A stretch of DNA of 64,000 bases from Bacteroidales bacterium UBA5536 (GCA_002426795.1 DINQ01000011.1:124001-188000), one strand, 5' to 3'; positions 25,479-33,884 are shown, numbered from the stretch's first letter. Notes: a model not told the origin generated them from the sequence alone. A program made the numbers and translations.

Positions 25479-25970
25479 ATGAAAATGTTTCTGAATCTAA
25501 AACACTGGCAAATTTTTAGCCTTTGGATACTGGGCACAATACAGGCCGTATTTCTTATGCACAGTTTTTTATGGCCAATTTCATTTGCCATATTCTTCAT
25601 GCTGGTTTTCGGCTGGGTGTATTCGATTGGCAAGGTGTTAAACGAAAAAAATCGGACTATTACCAGAAAACTCAATATTTGGTCGGTTATCCTGCTGATT
25701 TCTTTCATTCCATATTGGATGTGGGCTCTACAAATGCATTCAGATGCGCCAGAAAGGCAGAACGGAATAATTGTATTCACGAGCTTGGTTTTAAGTTCGA
25801 TTGCCAATATCAACATTGCCATCATTGCAGCAAAATCGATCAAAGAAAAAGAAAAACAGCATTCGCAAAATTTTTCTGATTATTTCATTGAATTTATACT
25901 CATCCTATACCTGTTCATCGGTGTATGGGCTCTGCAGAACCGCCTGAATAAATTAGTCAAAGAAAAGTAA
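25479..25970 (+). CDS. Four-helix inner-membrane protein of unknown function
   Basis: A 163-residue hydrophobic protein with four predicted transmembrane helices (residues about 9-27, 30-50, 66-86 and 98-115) and a fifth hydrophobic stretch near the C-terminus (FIEFILILYLFIGVWAL), followed by a short basic tail. I recognise no family and no catalytic motif. It stands between the broken gene and the convergent AraC-type regulator gene and has no obvious operon partner. Confidence 0.6.
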   Translation: MKMFLNLKHWQIFSLWILGTIQAVFLMHSFLWPISFAIFFMLVFGWVYSIGKVLNEKNRTITRKLNIWSVILLISFIPYWMWALQMHSDAPERQNGIIVFTSLVLSSIANINIAIIAAKSIKEKEKQHSQNFSDYFIEFILILYLFIGVWALQNRLNKLVKEK

Positions 25971-26002
25971 GCGTCGATAACAAATAGAAACGATTCGCCA
26001 AC

Positions 26003-28102
26003 CTATATCAACCCCTTATCGCTCAGGGTTTTTTCGAGTTGTGCATGATTCTCCCAGAATCTGTCATGGATTTTCAGCATCACCGACTTATATTTCGGAT
26101 GATCTTTCAGTTTTTTCATCAGGGGGTCTTTCTCGCTAAACAACAAAATCCAATACTGAAAATTCTGTTTAGTGGCAAAGATTTCATATTGCCCGATGGC
26201 TAAATCAGGTTTGCCTTCGTGCAGGTACTTCATGGCCAAACTGGCCGGTTGGTAAATCGATTGATCATTTTGACAGTAGGTATCATAGGCATCGAAAAAA
26301 ACCTTTGCCTCTTCGTGGAAACCCATTTTGTCGTATACCAGCCCAATCTTGAGGTCTTCTTGTGGATAAATATTGATGCCCTGACTTTGAATACTTGTTT
26401 CAAACATCCGGTAGAAATAGTAGGCGCTGTCATATTTTTCGCGGAAATAGTAAAACTTGCCTACTTCCTGCATGATGTCCAGTCGGGTGGTGTCTTTCTT
26501 CCATTCTGCCAACAGTTCATTTGTCGCCTTTTCCATATTCTGGTGTCTTGGATATTGGATAAAAACCTTTAAATAAGGCGCGTAAAAGTTTTTTGGGTTA
26601 TAATCCAATGCCAGGTTGATATACTTATCTGCCTGATCTACAAAGCCATTTTGGATGAAAGCATTGGCAAGGTGCAAATAAATATAGCTTTTGCCTACTG
26701 AGTCGTTGGCCTGAATGTCGAGCTGAATACCCAACAAGGCGTATTTCAAATACTTGCCTGTGTCGGGAATGACACGCGCATACAAATCGGCAAGAATCTG
26801 CACTACAGGAGCCGAATTGGGATTGTATTCCAGCGCCTTTTCAAGATAGGGAACAGCTAACCGAAACTCATTGATTTGCATATAGTAAATCGCCTTGGCG
26901 ATGAGACTTTCGGCCGAGCGTGAATCGTACAGCAAGGCTTTGTCTGCATAATTATTGATACGCTCAGTGTATTGTTTTTCAGTTTGGTAAATATCTAAGA
27001 AATAATAGGATATGGCAAGTTTTGCATAAACAAGGGCAAATTTGGGATCTTCGGCAATGGCCTTTTCAAAAAGCGGAATAGCCGCTTCCAATCCTTCTTT
27101 GGTCTCGGTTTGGTAAGGCACCAGCGCTTGTAGATAATAATCATAAGCCGCCATGTTTTCGGTAGGTTTCTTGTCGATTTGTTGCAGCTCGGCAGGCGTT
27201 ACTGTCGCTTGTATGGCATCTGCAATTTTTTTGGCCACTGCATTTTGCAGGGCAAAAATGTCCACTACTTTGTGTTCGTACTGTTCGGCCCAAATGGGTG
27301 TGTCGTCAGAAGCCTGAACCAAATGGATGTTCAACAAAACCTGATCGCCAACCCGCTGACCACTGCCTTCGACCAAGTAACTGACATTGAGTTCATCAGC
27401 GATTTCAGAAGCGGTTTTGTCAGTGTTTCGGTATTTTTCGACTGATGTCCGGCTGATGACTCTTAAGTCTTTGATTTTTTGCAGTTTGCTGAGCGTTGAT
27501 TCCATGAGTCCGTTTACAAAATAGAGGTTGCCCGAATCGCTGCTCATGTTTTTAAACGGCAGCACAGCAATCGACTTTATTTTGTTTTCGCTGGCTGTTT
27601 TGGTCTCCGGTTTTCGAACAAAGAATACCGTCAGTGCAACGACAACCACCAACAAAGCTGAAACAAAAAGCGGCAATCGGTAGCGTTTAGTAATGCCGGG
27701 AGTGGCTGTTTCTAACACCTCATCCGTTTTTCCTTTTCTAACTTCACCTGGCGGATATCCATAATTTTCGCGAAAACATTTGATAAAGTAAGAGGTATTT
27801 CCAAACCCAACCTGATAGGATATTTCAGCAATACTGAGTTCGGTTTGCTTGAGCAATTCCTTCCCTTTTTGCAGGCGAATCTGACGAATAAACTGGCTTG
27901 CCGACAGATGAGTGTGCTTTTTGATTTTTCTCAACAAGTTTGAACGGCTCATGTTCATTTGCTCAGCCAGTTCCGAAACCCCAAACTGCTCATCACTGAG
28001 ATGATCCAGAATAATGGCTTCGGCCTGCTCGATAAATTCACCTGTAAATAATCGGTTCGTCATCTTCTTTGTGTCGGGGCGAAAATAGCTATTTTTATTC
28101 AA
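26003..28102 (-). CDS. AraC-type transcriptional regulator with transmembrane helix and TPR sensor domain
   Basis: A 699-residue one-component regulator. Residues about 20-120 are an AraC DNA-binding domain: FGVSELAEQMNMSRSNLLRK is the first helix-turn-helix and SIAEISYQVGFGNTSYFIK the second. A transmembrane helix follows (about 138-160). The periplasmic part begins with a FlgO/TolB-N-like domain (IAVLPFKNMSSDSGNLYF, VSYLVEGSGQ) known from adenylate-cyclase-like and AraC-TPR regulators. Residues about 310-690 are TPR repeats (for example AIPLFEKAIAEDPKFALVYA and AVPYLEKALEYNPNSA). A DNA-binding domain in the N-terminus and a membrane-spanning sensor suggests signal detection across the inner membrane. 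It is divergent from the ankyrin-acyltransferase-hydrolase genes, which are its likely targets. Confidence 0.88.
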   Translation of the reverse strand: MNKNSYFRPDTKKMTNRLFTGEFIEQAEAIILDHLSDEQFGVSELAEQMNMSRSNLLRKIKKHTHLSASQFIRQIRLQKGKELLKQTELSIAEISYQVGFGNTSYFIKCFRENYGYPPGEVRKGKTDEVLETATPGITKRYRLPLFVSALLVVVVALTVFFVRKPETKTASENKIKSIAVLPFKNMSSDSGNLYFVNGLMESTLSKLQKIKDLRVISRTSVEKYRNTDKTASEIADELNVSYLVEGSGQRVGDQVLLNIHLVQASDDTPIWAEQYEHKVVDIFALQNAVAKKIADAIQATVTPAELQQIDKKPTENMAAYDYYLQALVPYQTETKEGLEAAIPLFEKAIAEDPKFALVYAKLAISYYFLDIYQTEKQYTERINNYADKALLYDSRSAESLIAKAIYYMQINEFRLAVPYLEKALEYNPNSAPVVQILADLYARVIPDTGKYLKYALLGIQLDIQANDSVGKSYIYLHLANAFIQNGFVDQADKYINLALDYNPKNFYAPYLKVFIQYPRHQNMEKATNELLAEWKKDTTRLDIMQEVGKFYYFREKYDSAYYFYRMFETSIQSQGINIYPQEDLKIGLVYDKMGFHEEAKVFFDAYDTYCQNDQSIYQPASLAMKYLHEGKPDLAIGQYEIFATKQNFQYWILLFSEKDPLMKKLKDHPKYKSVMLKIHDRFWENHAQLEKTLSDKGLI

Positions 28103-28150
28103 AGACCTTCCTTCTTACTTTTCGACATTTTGATCGTTCAACGTGTCAAT

Positions 28151-28182
28151 TGCGTCATAATTGATACTTCTGCGTCATAATT
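28151..28182. promoter_or_regulatory. Direct-repeat operator, likely AraC-type box
   Basis: TGCGTCATAATT occurs twice, at 28151-28162 and 28171-28182, with an exact 20-base period, so both copies face the same side of the helix. It lies between the AraC-type regulator gene (start 28102) and the ankyrin gene, about 47 bases upstream of the -33 element at 28229. AraC-family proteins bind such direct repeats. Confidence 0.55.
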
Positions 28183-28228
28183 TTTATGCTTCAAACAAAC
28201 TTGATACAACTTGCCACATAGGCATTAG

Positions 28229-28257
28229 TTGGTGCATCAAGCATTGCCGGATCTTTG
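28229..28257 (+). promoter_or_regulatory. Promoter of the ankyrin-acyltransferase-hydrolase genes
   Basis: TTG at 28229-28231 is followed after 18 bases by GATCTTTG (28250-28257), one mismatch from TAnnTTTG. An imperfect -7 box fits a promoter that needs an activator. Confidence 0.4.
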
Positions 28258-28299
28258 CAGCAACAAATTTCAATTATTTAATAATAAATCATTTACATC

Positions 28300-28887
28300 A
28301 TGAAAACAATAAAATTCAATCCCTTTAGAATGATCCTTTCACTATCATTGCTTGTTCTTTTTATGACCACAGCTTGCACACAGCCGGCAACAAAAGGCAC
28401 TACTAATAATAAAGTGCAAACAACCACAGAGAAGCCAACCATAGATATCCACACTGCAGTGATAACCGGAAATTTGGAGGCTGTTAAACAACATATCGCG
28501 GCAGGAAGCGACATTAACGTAAAAGAACCAATGAGTGGTTCTACACCTCTAATGTCGGCTGCAACTTTTAACAAACCTGAAATAGCCAAAGCGCTGATTG
28601 ATGCCAAGGCCGATTTGTCGATCAAAAACAACGACGGATCAACGGCTTTACATACAGCAGCTTTTTTTGGTCGTATCGAGATTGTGCAGATGCTGATTGA
28701 TGCCAGGGCCGACAAAACAATTCGCAACAACTTTGGCGCGACTGCCAGGGAAAGCGTGTTGGGAGATTTTGCCGAAGTTAAACCCTTTTATGACATGCTG
28801 GTTCAGCAATTAAAGCCAATGGGTTTCGAGCTGGATATGGATGAGCTGCAGAAAGCACGCCCTGTTATTGCCATGATGTTACAATAA
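28300..28887 (+). CDS. Ankyrin-repeat lipoprotein
   Basis: A 195-residue lipoprotein with signal peptide ending in lipobox MTTAC. Residues about 47-150 contain three ankyrin repeats, for example DIHTAVITGNLEAVKQHIAA, GSTPLMSAATFNKPEIAKAL and GSTALHTAAFFGRIEIVQML. The C-terminal 45 residues are a helical tail (FAEVKPFYDMLVQQLKPMGF). Ankyrin repeats mediate protein binding; here at an envelope membrane. It is the first gene after the AraC-box promoter and lies 18 bases before the acyltransferase gene, so it is probably cotranscribed with it. Confidence 0.85.
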   Translation: MKTIKFNPFRMILSLSLLVLFMTTACTQPATKGTTNNKVQTTTEKPTIDIHTAVITGNLEAVKQHIAAGSDINVKEPMSGSTPLMSAATFNKPEIAKALIDAKADLSIKNNDGSTALHTAAFFGRIEIVQMLIDARADKTIRNNFGATARESVLGDFAEVKPFYDMLVQQLKPMGFELDMDELQKARPVIAMMLQ

Positions 28888-28905
28888 TCAAATTGCAATT
28901 TGAAG

Positions 28906-30009
28906 ATGACAACACAAAGAAGATACGACATCGATTGGATAAGGGTGATAGCCATTGGCTTATTGCTGATTTATCACATTGCGATCATATTTCAACCCTG
29001 GGCATTGTTTATTGGTTTTATCCAAAGTGAACAGCCGGTTACAGGGCTATGGACACCCATGACCATGCTCAACGTTTGGCGAATCCCGCTCCTGTTTTAT
29101 GTGTCGGGCATGGGCTTGTATTTTGCCATGCAAAAACGCAGCTGGAAACAACTGCTGACAGAACGTGCCAAACGAATTCTTTTGCCTTTTCTATTTGGGG
29201 TTGTTGCTATAACACCATTACACATGTTTGTTTTTCAGAAATACTATCATATGCCACTTACCTATTATCCTTCAAGCGGACATTTGTGGTTTTTAGGAAA
29301 CATTTTCGCCTATGTGTTGCTACTTTCTCCTTTGTTTTACTATTTGAAAAAGCACGAAAACGGGAAATTCAAACAGGCAATTTCAAAGCTTATGTCCTCT
29401 CCCCTGGGGCCGCTTTCGGTGTCGGTCTTTTTTATCCTGGAACTCATCCTGGTGAAGCCTCAACTTTTTGAACTCTACGCACAAACCTGGCATGGGTTCT
29501 TCATCGGTTTGCTTGCGTTCCTGTTTGGTTTTTTGTTTGTTTATAGTGGCATCTCATTCTGGAAAACTCTTGCAAAATGGAGGTGGCTTTACGTCGCATT
29601 AGCTGCAGTTCTGTTTTCGGTGCGCCTATACGGTTTCGATTCGGGCATTCTTTATTACCTGAAAGCCATTGAATCAAACAGCTGGATATTTGGTGTTTTC
29701 GGACTCGGATACCAATACCTCAATAAGCCGTCGGCCTGGCTGAGCTACCTAAGTCAGGCGGCCTATCCGGTTTATATCATCCATATGTTTGTGTTGTATG
29801 GCGCAGCTTTGGTCATTCTGCCCATGAATCTTCCTGCTCTGCTCAAGTTTGCTTTGGTGAGCGTATTCACGTTTGTGGCTTGTTTCGCTACTTACGAGTT
29901 CATCATCAGAAGAATGCGTATTTTAAGGCCTTTGTTTGGGTTAAAAAATAAAACGATCACCATTCAAAACACTTTAGAAACAGATCATGCATCTCAACTC
30001 ATTAAATAG
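28906..30009 (+). CDS. Acyltransferase 3 family (OpgC/OafA-like) membrane protein
   Basis: A 367-residue polytopic inner-membrane protein of the acyltransferase 3 family. The N-terminal YDIDWIRVIAIGLLLIYHIA holds the family's conserved Arg and His at the end of the first helix. About ten hydrophobic segments follow, with the motif HLWFLGNIFAYVLLLSP and a C-terminal SQAAYPVYIIHMFVLYG resembling OpgC-type proteins. Such enzymes O-acylate glycans or lipids facing the periplasm. The ATG at 28906 is chosen over the TTG at 28900. It is followed by the serine hydrolase gene 39 bases on, so the two may act on the same acyl-modified substrate. Confidence 0.88.
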   Translation: MTTQRRYDIDWIRVIAIGLLLIYHIAIIFQPWALFIGFIQSEQPVTGLWTPMTMLNVWRIPLLFYVSGMGLYFAMQKRSWKQLLTERAKRILLPFLFGVVAITPLHMFVFQKYYHMPLTYYPSSGHLWFLGNIFAYVLLLSPLFYYLKKHENGKFKQAISKLMSSPLGPLSVSVFFILELILVKPQLFELYAQTWHGFFIGLLAFLFGFLFVYSGISFWKTLAKWRWLYVALAAVLFSVRLYGFDSGILYYLKAIESNSWIFGVFGLGYQYLNKPSAWLSYLSQAAYPVYIIHMFVLYGAALVILPMNLPALLKFALVSVFTFVACFATYEFIIRRMRILRPLFGLKNKTITIQNTLETDHASQLIK

Positions 30010-30048
30010 GAATGAGTTGTATTCATTGTAGTTAAAAAAAACAAATCC

Positions 30049-31098
30049 ATGAATCACAAAGGAATCAAACGAATGATAAGAGTTGCATTGCTAATAGGCA
30101 CCATCACTTCCATGTTTTTTGTGCCCTGGCCTTTGGTAAAAGCGCGGCTGACACCCATCCCTAATACCGTTCAGAACCAAGTGAATGCCGCTATTGGCAT
30201 GGGCTTCGACGGTATTATTGTGTATGTGGATGAAGCAGGCAAAGCACCGGCTTTTTACACAGCTGGCTACAAAAACACGGAAAATAAAATACCAACTGAT
30301 CCTCATGCCTTGTTCAAGATTGCAAGTGTCAGCAAATTGTATGATGCGGTTGCCATTACCAAATTGGTTCATGAAGGACATTTATCGTTAGACAGTACGC
30401 TGGCATTCTATATGCCTGAACTTATAGGCCATATTGAATATGCAGAAAAAATCAACTTACGGATGATGGTGCAGCATCGAAGCGGTATTCCCAATTTGAC
30501 CAACACACCTGATTTCTGGATAAACCCACCCAAAAGCAACGAAGAAGCGCTGGAACGTGTGCTAGATTTACCGGCCAGCTTTAAGCCCGATACAGACTAC
30601 GAATATTCGAACACCAACTATTTATTGATTACGATGCTTATTGAAAAAGTGTCGGGTAAGCGTAAATTCCAATACATCAAAGAGAAAATACTGGATCCTC
30701 TTGGCCTGAAAAACACCCACGGTTCGATACACGATGTCAATTTAGACGACCTAATGAGTGGATATTATGTGGGTGTTGAAGAAGACATTAAATCGGCCGA
30801 TTATGGTTCCATGCTAGCCACTGCTGACGATGTGGGCACATTCGTGCGTGCCTTAAATAATGGTTCGGTGTTTAACGAAGGCGAACAGGAAATCTATGCT
30901 TCCATTTATGTATTTGATCATACGGGCTTGATTCCGGGTTATCAAACCATTGCAAAATACCACAAAGACCTTGATGCGGTTGTTGTTCAGTTTACAAACA
31001 CAACAGATTTTGATGGATATAACTGGAGCTTGTCGGAAATTGTTTATCACCGCATTGTGAAAATACTGCGAAGAGAAAACAAAACCATTTCAAATTAA
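30049..31098 (+). CDS. Serine hydrolase of the beta-lactamase/DD-peptidase family
   Basis: A 349-residue exported enzyme with an N-terminal membrane signal (ALLIGTITSMFFVPWP). The class C-type active-site motifs are all visible: SxxK as KIASVSKLYDAV, the YxN motif as DYEYSNTNYLLI, and a C-terminal HTG motif in FDHTGLIPGYQT. These form an acyl-enzyme serine hydrolase (esterase, D-aminopeptidase or DD-carboxypeptidase). The family is broad and the sequence does not fix the substrate. It is the last gene of the likely ankyrin-acyltransferase-hydrolase unit. It is slightly short between the YxN and HTG motifs compared with AmpC. Confidence 0.85.
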   Translation: MNHKGIKRMIRVALLIGTITSMFFVPWPLVKARLTPIPNTVQNQVNAAIGMGFDGIIVYVDEAGKAPAFYTAGYKNTENKIPTDPHALFKIASVSKLYDAVAITKLVHEGHLSLDSTLAFYMPELIGHIEYAEKINLRMMVQHRSGIPNLTNTPDFWINPPKSNEEALERVLDLPASFKPDTDYEYSNTNYLLITMLIEKVSGKRKFQYIKEKILDPLGLKNTHGSIHDVNLDDLMSGYYVGVEEDIKSADYGSMLATADDVGTFVRALNNGSVFNEGEQEIYASIYVFDHTGLIPGYQTIAKYHKDLDAVVVQFTNTTDFDGYNWSLSEIVYHRIVKILRRENKTISN

Positions 31099-31278
31099 CA
31101 TCATGATAAACTGTTCTATTTTGATTCATTCACTAAAAAATCCCATCGAAAATTCTACACTCCATTATTGGAAATGACGTAAAAATCAAAAGACGTTTTT
31201 AGGAAAATCAACCACTTGCAGCTGTTGTTCCTGAAGGATAAACGAATATTTTCCTAATTTCGTGACTTGAAGCCATTG

Positions 31279-31310
31279 TAAACCCATAAACCCCTAAACC
31301 CCTAAACTCC
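31279..31310 (+). repeat. Octamer tandem repeat in the ridA leader
   Basis: Four 8-base units in tandem: TAAACCCA, TAAACCCC, TAAACCCC, TAAACTCC. The array ends two bases before the ridA ATG (31313) and therefore occupies the ribosome-binding region. It resembles a plant telomere unit only by chance. Confidence 0.7.
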
Positions 31311-31312
31311 CC

Positions 31313-31693
31313 ATGAAAAAAGTCATCAGTACCACCAACGCCCCGGGCGCCATCGGCCCATACAGTCAGGCCATCGAAGCCAACGGATTTGTCTTTATCT
31401 CGGGCCAGATTCCCATCGATCCGGCTGTTGGAAAAGTAATTGAAGGCGACATCACAGCCCAAACCGAGCAGGTGATGAAAAACCTGGAAGCCATCCTGAA
31501 AGCTGCTGGCTGCGACTTCAGTCATGTGGTTAAGTCAACCTGCCTGCTGAGCGACATGGCCAACTTTGCCGCCATGAATGCTGTATATGGAAGCCACTTC
31601 AAAGAAAACCCTCCGGCCCGCGCTGCCTTTGCCGTGAAAACACTGCCACTCAACGTGCTGATAGAGATTGAGATGATTGCTTGGAAAAGTTAG
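31313..31693 (+). CDS. ridA: RidA family enamine/imine deaminase
   Basis: A 126-residue cytoplasmic trimer that hydrolyses reactive 2-aminoacrylate and related imines formed by PLP enzymes. Diagnostic motifs are APGAIGPYSQAIEANGFVFISGQIP near the N-terminus, the active-site Arg in PPARAAFAV, and VLIEIEMIAW at the end with the substrate-contact Glu. Length is standard. It is a single gene; its leader holds the octamer repeat and its stop codon is followed by a heptamer tandem repeat. Confidence 0.95.
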   Translation: MKKVISTTNAPGAIGPYSQAIEANGFVFISGQIPIDPAVGKVIEGDITAQTEQVMKNLEAILKAAGCDFSHVVKSTCLLSDMANFAAMNAVYGSHFKENPPARAAFAVKTLPLNVLIEIEMIAWKS

Positions 31694-31721
31694 GAGTTGG
31701 AAGCCCGAAGTCCGAAGTTGA
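31694..31721. repeat. Degenerate heptamer tandem repeat after ridA
   Basis: Four period-7 units directly after the ridA stop codon (31693): GAGTTGG, AAGCCCG, AAGTCCG, AAGTTGA. The motif is related to the tract at 34728-34828. Confidence 0.6.
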
Positions 31722-31733
31722 AAAAGCAAAAGC

Positions 31734-32306
31734 TTACATTTTCAGCCAATTACTGATCATCTGTTGGCCATGCTGTGTCATATACGATTCAGGGTGAAAC
31801 TGCAAAGCCCGCACATCCAGGGATTTATGCCGGAAAGCCATGATGTTTCCCAATTTATCAATGGCAGTTGGCAACAGGAATTCGGGCAGTTGGTCAGGTT
31901 GTACCACCCAGGAATGATAACGCCCACATACGAAGGTATCTGGTACGCCATCGAAAAGTGGATCTTCTACTTTTGTACGAAGTAACATATGATCCATACC
32001 GTGCATGCTGTGATTGAGCTGCCTTAAACCGGCACCAAAATGCAGCGCCAAAGCTTGATGGCCCAGACAGATACCCAAAATGGGCGTTTTGCCAGCAAAA
32101 AAGGCAATGTGCTCCAACAAGCTGCCCGACTCTCCTGGCAAACCAGGGCCTGGTGAAACCAGCACCTTGTCAATGTCGGCCGGAAATGATTTAGGATCTA
32201 TATCGTTGGTAACGATCGTAAGCTTGTGTTGCACACCACTTTCACGCAATAATTGAACCAGGTTGAAGGTAAAGGAATCGAAATTGTCAATCAGCAGGAT
32301 GTGCAT
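31734..32306 (-). CDS. pabA: Glutamine amidotransferase component II of aminodeoxychorismate/anthranilate synthase
   Basis: A 190-residue class I glutamine amidotransferase providing ammonia to the PabB/TrpE partner for p-aminobenzoate (folate) or tryptophan synthesis. The N-terminus ILLIDNFDSFTFNLVQ, the oxyanion region VSPGPGLPGESG, the nucleophile motif ILGICLGHQALA (Cys), and the C-terminal LQFHPESYMTQHG (His-Glu) are all present. PabA and TrpG cannot be told apart without the partner gene, and none is in the window. The start at 32306 (MHILLIDN) is chosen because the -7 box at 32324-32331 lies upstream of it, and a start 39 bases earlier would fall beyond that promoter. Confidence 0.9.
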   Translation of the reverse strand: MHILLIDNFDSFTFNLVQLLRESGVQHKLTIVTNDIDPKSFPADIDKVLVSPGPGLPGESGSLLEHIAFFAGKTPILGICLGHQALALHFGAGLRQLNHSMHGMDHMLLRTKVEDPLFDGVPDTFVCGRYHSWVVQPDQLPEFLLPTAIDKLGNIMAFRHKSLDVRALQFHPESYMTQHGQQMISNWLKM

Positions 32307-32323
32307 AGTATTTGTTTCTGCTA

Positions 32324-32331
32324 CAAAAATA
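32324..32331 (-). promoter_or_regulatory. -7 box of the pabA/trpG promoter
   Basis: TATTTTTG on the minus strand, a perfect TAnnTTTG, 18 bases upstream of the chosen start codon at 32306. Confidence 0.5.
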
Positions 32332-32397
32332 TGCTTTTCAGACACAGTGTCAGAAGCAGTTTAATTTCAAAAAAACCGATATTCCACAACGAAAAAC

Positions 32398-32405
32398 TAT
32401 CTTTG
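32398..32405 (+). promoter_or_regulatory. -7 box of the VOC gene promoter
   Basis: TATCTTTG on the plus strand, a perfect TAnnTTTG, 25 bases before the start codon at 32430. It confirms that earlier in-frame starts within the pabA gene are not used. Confidence 0.5.
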
Positions 32406-32429
32406 GGGCACATCACCAAACACATCACA

Positions 32430-32849
32430 ATGGAAAAGAAACGCGTTACCGGCATAGGCGGTATTTTTGTTCAATATGAAAACCCCGATCAGGTAAAAGA
32501 CTGGTATGCCAAACACCTTGGATTAAAAACTGATGCTTACGGAACCACTTTCGAGTGGCGACAAGTTGACCAGCCCGAAAAGAAAGGCTTTACCCAATGG
32601 AGTACTATGGATAAAAAGTCAGATTATATGGCTCCGTCCACAGCAGGGTTCATGGTCAACTACCGCGTTGAAAATCTTGAATGGCTGGTCGAAACCCTGC
32701 GCAAGGAAGGCGTAACTGTTCTGGATGAAATAGAAACCTACGACTACGGCAAATTTGTCCACATCCTCGATCCGGAAGGCATCAAGGTAGAGTTATGGGA
32801 ACCGGTAGATGAGGAGTTTGACGGAATTGCAGAGGGAAAAACGAAATAA
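32430..32849 (+). CDS. VOC (glyoxalase/bleomycin-resistance) superfamily protein
   Basis: A 139-residue metalloenzyme-fold protein with paired beta-alpha-beta-beta-beta units. Visible are GIGGIFVQYENPDQVKDWYA at the first strand, a long loop EWRQVDQPEKKGFTQWSTM, and the second-half ending FVHILDPEGIKVELWEP, the typical terminal strand with a metal-ligand Glu. The family includes glyoxalase I, dioxygenases and antibiotic-binding proteins; the sequence does not decide among them. The gene is monocistronic with its own promoter and is divergent from pabA. Confidence 0.88.
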   Translation: MEKKRVTGIGGIFVQYENPDQVKDWYAKHLGLKTDAYGTTFEWRQVDQPEKKGFTQWSTMDKKSDYMAPSTAGFMVNYRVENLEWLVETLRKEGVTVLDEIETYDYGKFVHILDPEGIKVELWEPVDEEFDGIAEGKTK

Positions 32850-32902
32850 AATCAATAGTCAAAATTTAATATTTGCACACAAATCTTTCGACCCATTAAT
32901 CG

Positions 32903-32930
32903 TTGAATCTTGAATTTTGAATTTTGAATC
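32903..32930. repeat. Perfect-period heptamer tandem repeat
   Basis: Four 7-base units without gaps: TTGAATC, TTGAATT, TTGAATT, TTGAATC, between the VOC gene and the MBL gene. It lies 35 bases upstream of the promoter for the latter. Confidence 0.75.
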
Positions 32931-32964
32931 ATCCCTTACTGGAGTTCTTTCTGATGTTTTAAGT

Positions 32965-32972
32965 TAATTTTG
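32965..32972 (+). promoter_or_regulatory. -7 box of the MBL-fold hydrolase promoter
   Basis: TAATTTTG, a perfect TAnnTTTG, 41 bases upstream of the start codon at 33014. A weak TTC-rich -33 region lies near 32945. Confidence 0.45.
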
Positions 32973-33013
32973 CATTTGATAAACACGATTACACCTATTT
33001 AAAAACTTCCAAG

Positions 33014-33856
33014 ATGAAACTATATCCCATCGAAACTGGCAACCTGAAACTTGATGGCGGCGCTATGTTTGGCGTTGTTCCCAAAGTACTGTGGCAAAAA
33101 GTGTATCCCTGCGACGAAAATAACCTCTGTAACTGGGCCATGCGCTGTATGCTTGTGGTGGATGGCGACCGCCGCATCCTCATTGATAATGGTATTGGCA
33201 ACAAACAGGATGAAAAATGGCTCAGCCATTACTACCTAAATGGTGATGCCACGCTCGAAAATTCTTTGGCTACAGTTGGTTTCAAGCCCGAAGACATCAC
33301 CGACATGGTGATCACGCATATGCATTTCGACCATTGCGGTGGTAGTGTAAACTGGAACAACGACAAGACCGGATTTGAACTGGCATTCCCGAATGCCACT
33401 TACTGGACCAGTAAGCAACAATTTGAATGGGCCACCAATCCAAACCGTCGAGAGGAAGCATCCTATCTCAAGGAAAACATCCTGCCCATTCAGGAAAGCG
33501 GTCGCCTGAGGCTCATCGAAGAAGAAGGTGAATACATCCCCAACATCACTTTTAAATTATACAATGGCCATACCGAGGGTCAGGTAATACCGCACATCGA
33601 CTACAATGGCAAAACCGTTGTTTTCATGGCCGACCTCATGCCGTCGGCAGCACATATTCCGATGCCCTGGATCATGGCTTATGATACACGTCCACTCGAC
33701 ACTCTCAAGGACAAGGAGCGGTTTTACGCCGAAGCTTTGGCCAATGACTACATTCTGTTTCTGGAGCACGACCTCTACAACGAGGCCTGCGTGCTGCACG
33801 AAACACCCAAAGGAGTGCGGGTGAAAGCATCCGGCAAGCTGGCCGAATTCGTATAA
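33014..33856 (+). CDS. Metallo-beta-lactamase-fold hydrolase
   Basis: A 280-residue cytoplasmic MBL-fold enzyme. The metal site THMHFDHCGG (HxHxDH) is intact, followed by YNGHTEGQVIPHI (third His), FMADLMPSAAH (bridging Asp) and LFLEHDLYNEAC near the C-terminus (last His). The pattern and a long N-terminal insertion resemble lactonase or quorum-quenching AHL-type members, but hydrolase specificity is not determined. It has its own promoter and ends 18 bases from the convergent HMG-CoA-lyase gene. Confidence 0.9.
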   Translation: MKLYPIETGNLKLDGGAMFGVVPKVLWQKVYPCDENNLCNWAMRCMLVVDGDRRILIDNGIGNKQDEKWLSHYYLNGDATLENSLATVGFKPEDITDMVITHMHFDHCGGSVNWNNDKTGFELAFPNATYWTSKQQFEWATNPNRREEASYLKENILPIQESGRLRLIEEEGEYIPNITFKLYNGHTEGQVIPHIDYNGKTVVFMADLMPSAAHIPMPWIMAYDTRPLDTLKDKERFYAEALANDYILFLEHDLYNEACVLHETPKGVRVKASGKLAEFV

Positions 33857-33865
33857 AAAAGGGCG

Positions 33866-33884
33866 TTTAGGTAATTATCCTAAA
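33866..33884 (-). terminator. Weak terminator overlapping the HMG-CoA-lyase stop codon
   Basis: TTTAGG, a 7-base loop and CCTAAA form a 6-base-pair stem at the very end of the leftward gene; on the minus strand it is followed by a short spacer and TTTTTT (33859-33854). The stem is short and the T-run is displaced by six bases, so termination strength is uncertain. Confidence 0.4.

Noticed and set aside
31279..31310. Telomere repeat
   Set aside because: TAAACCCC resembles telomeric units but there are only four copies beside a bacterial gene start, with no chromosome-end context.
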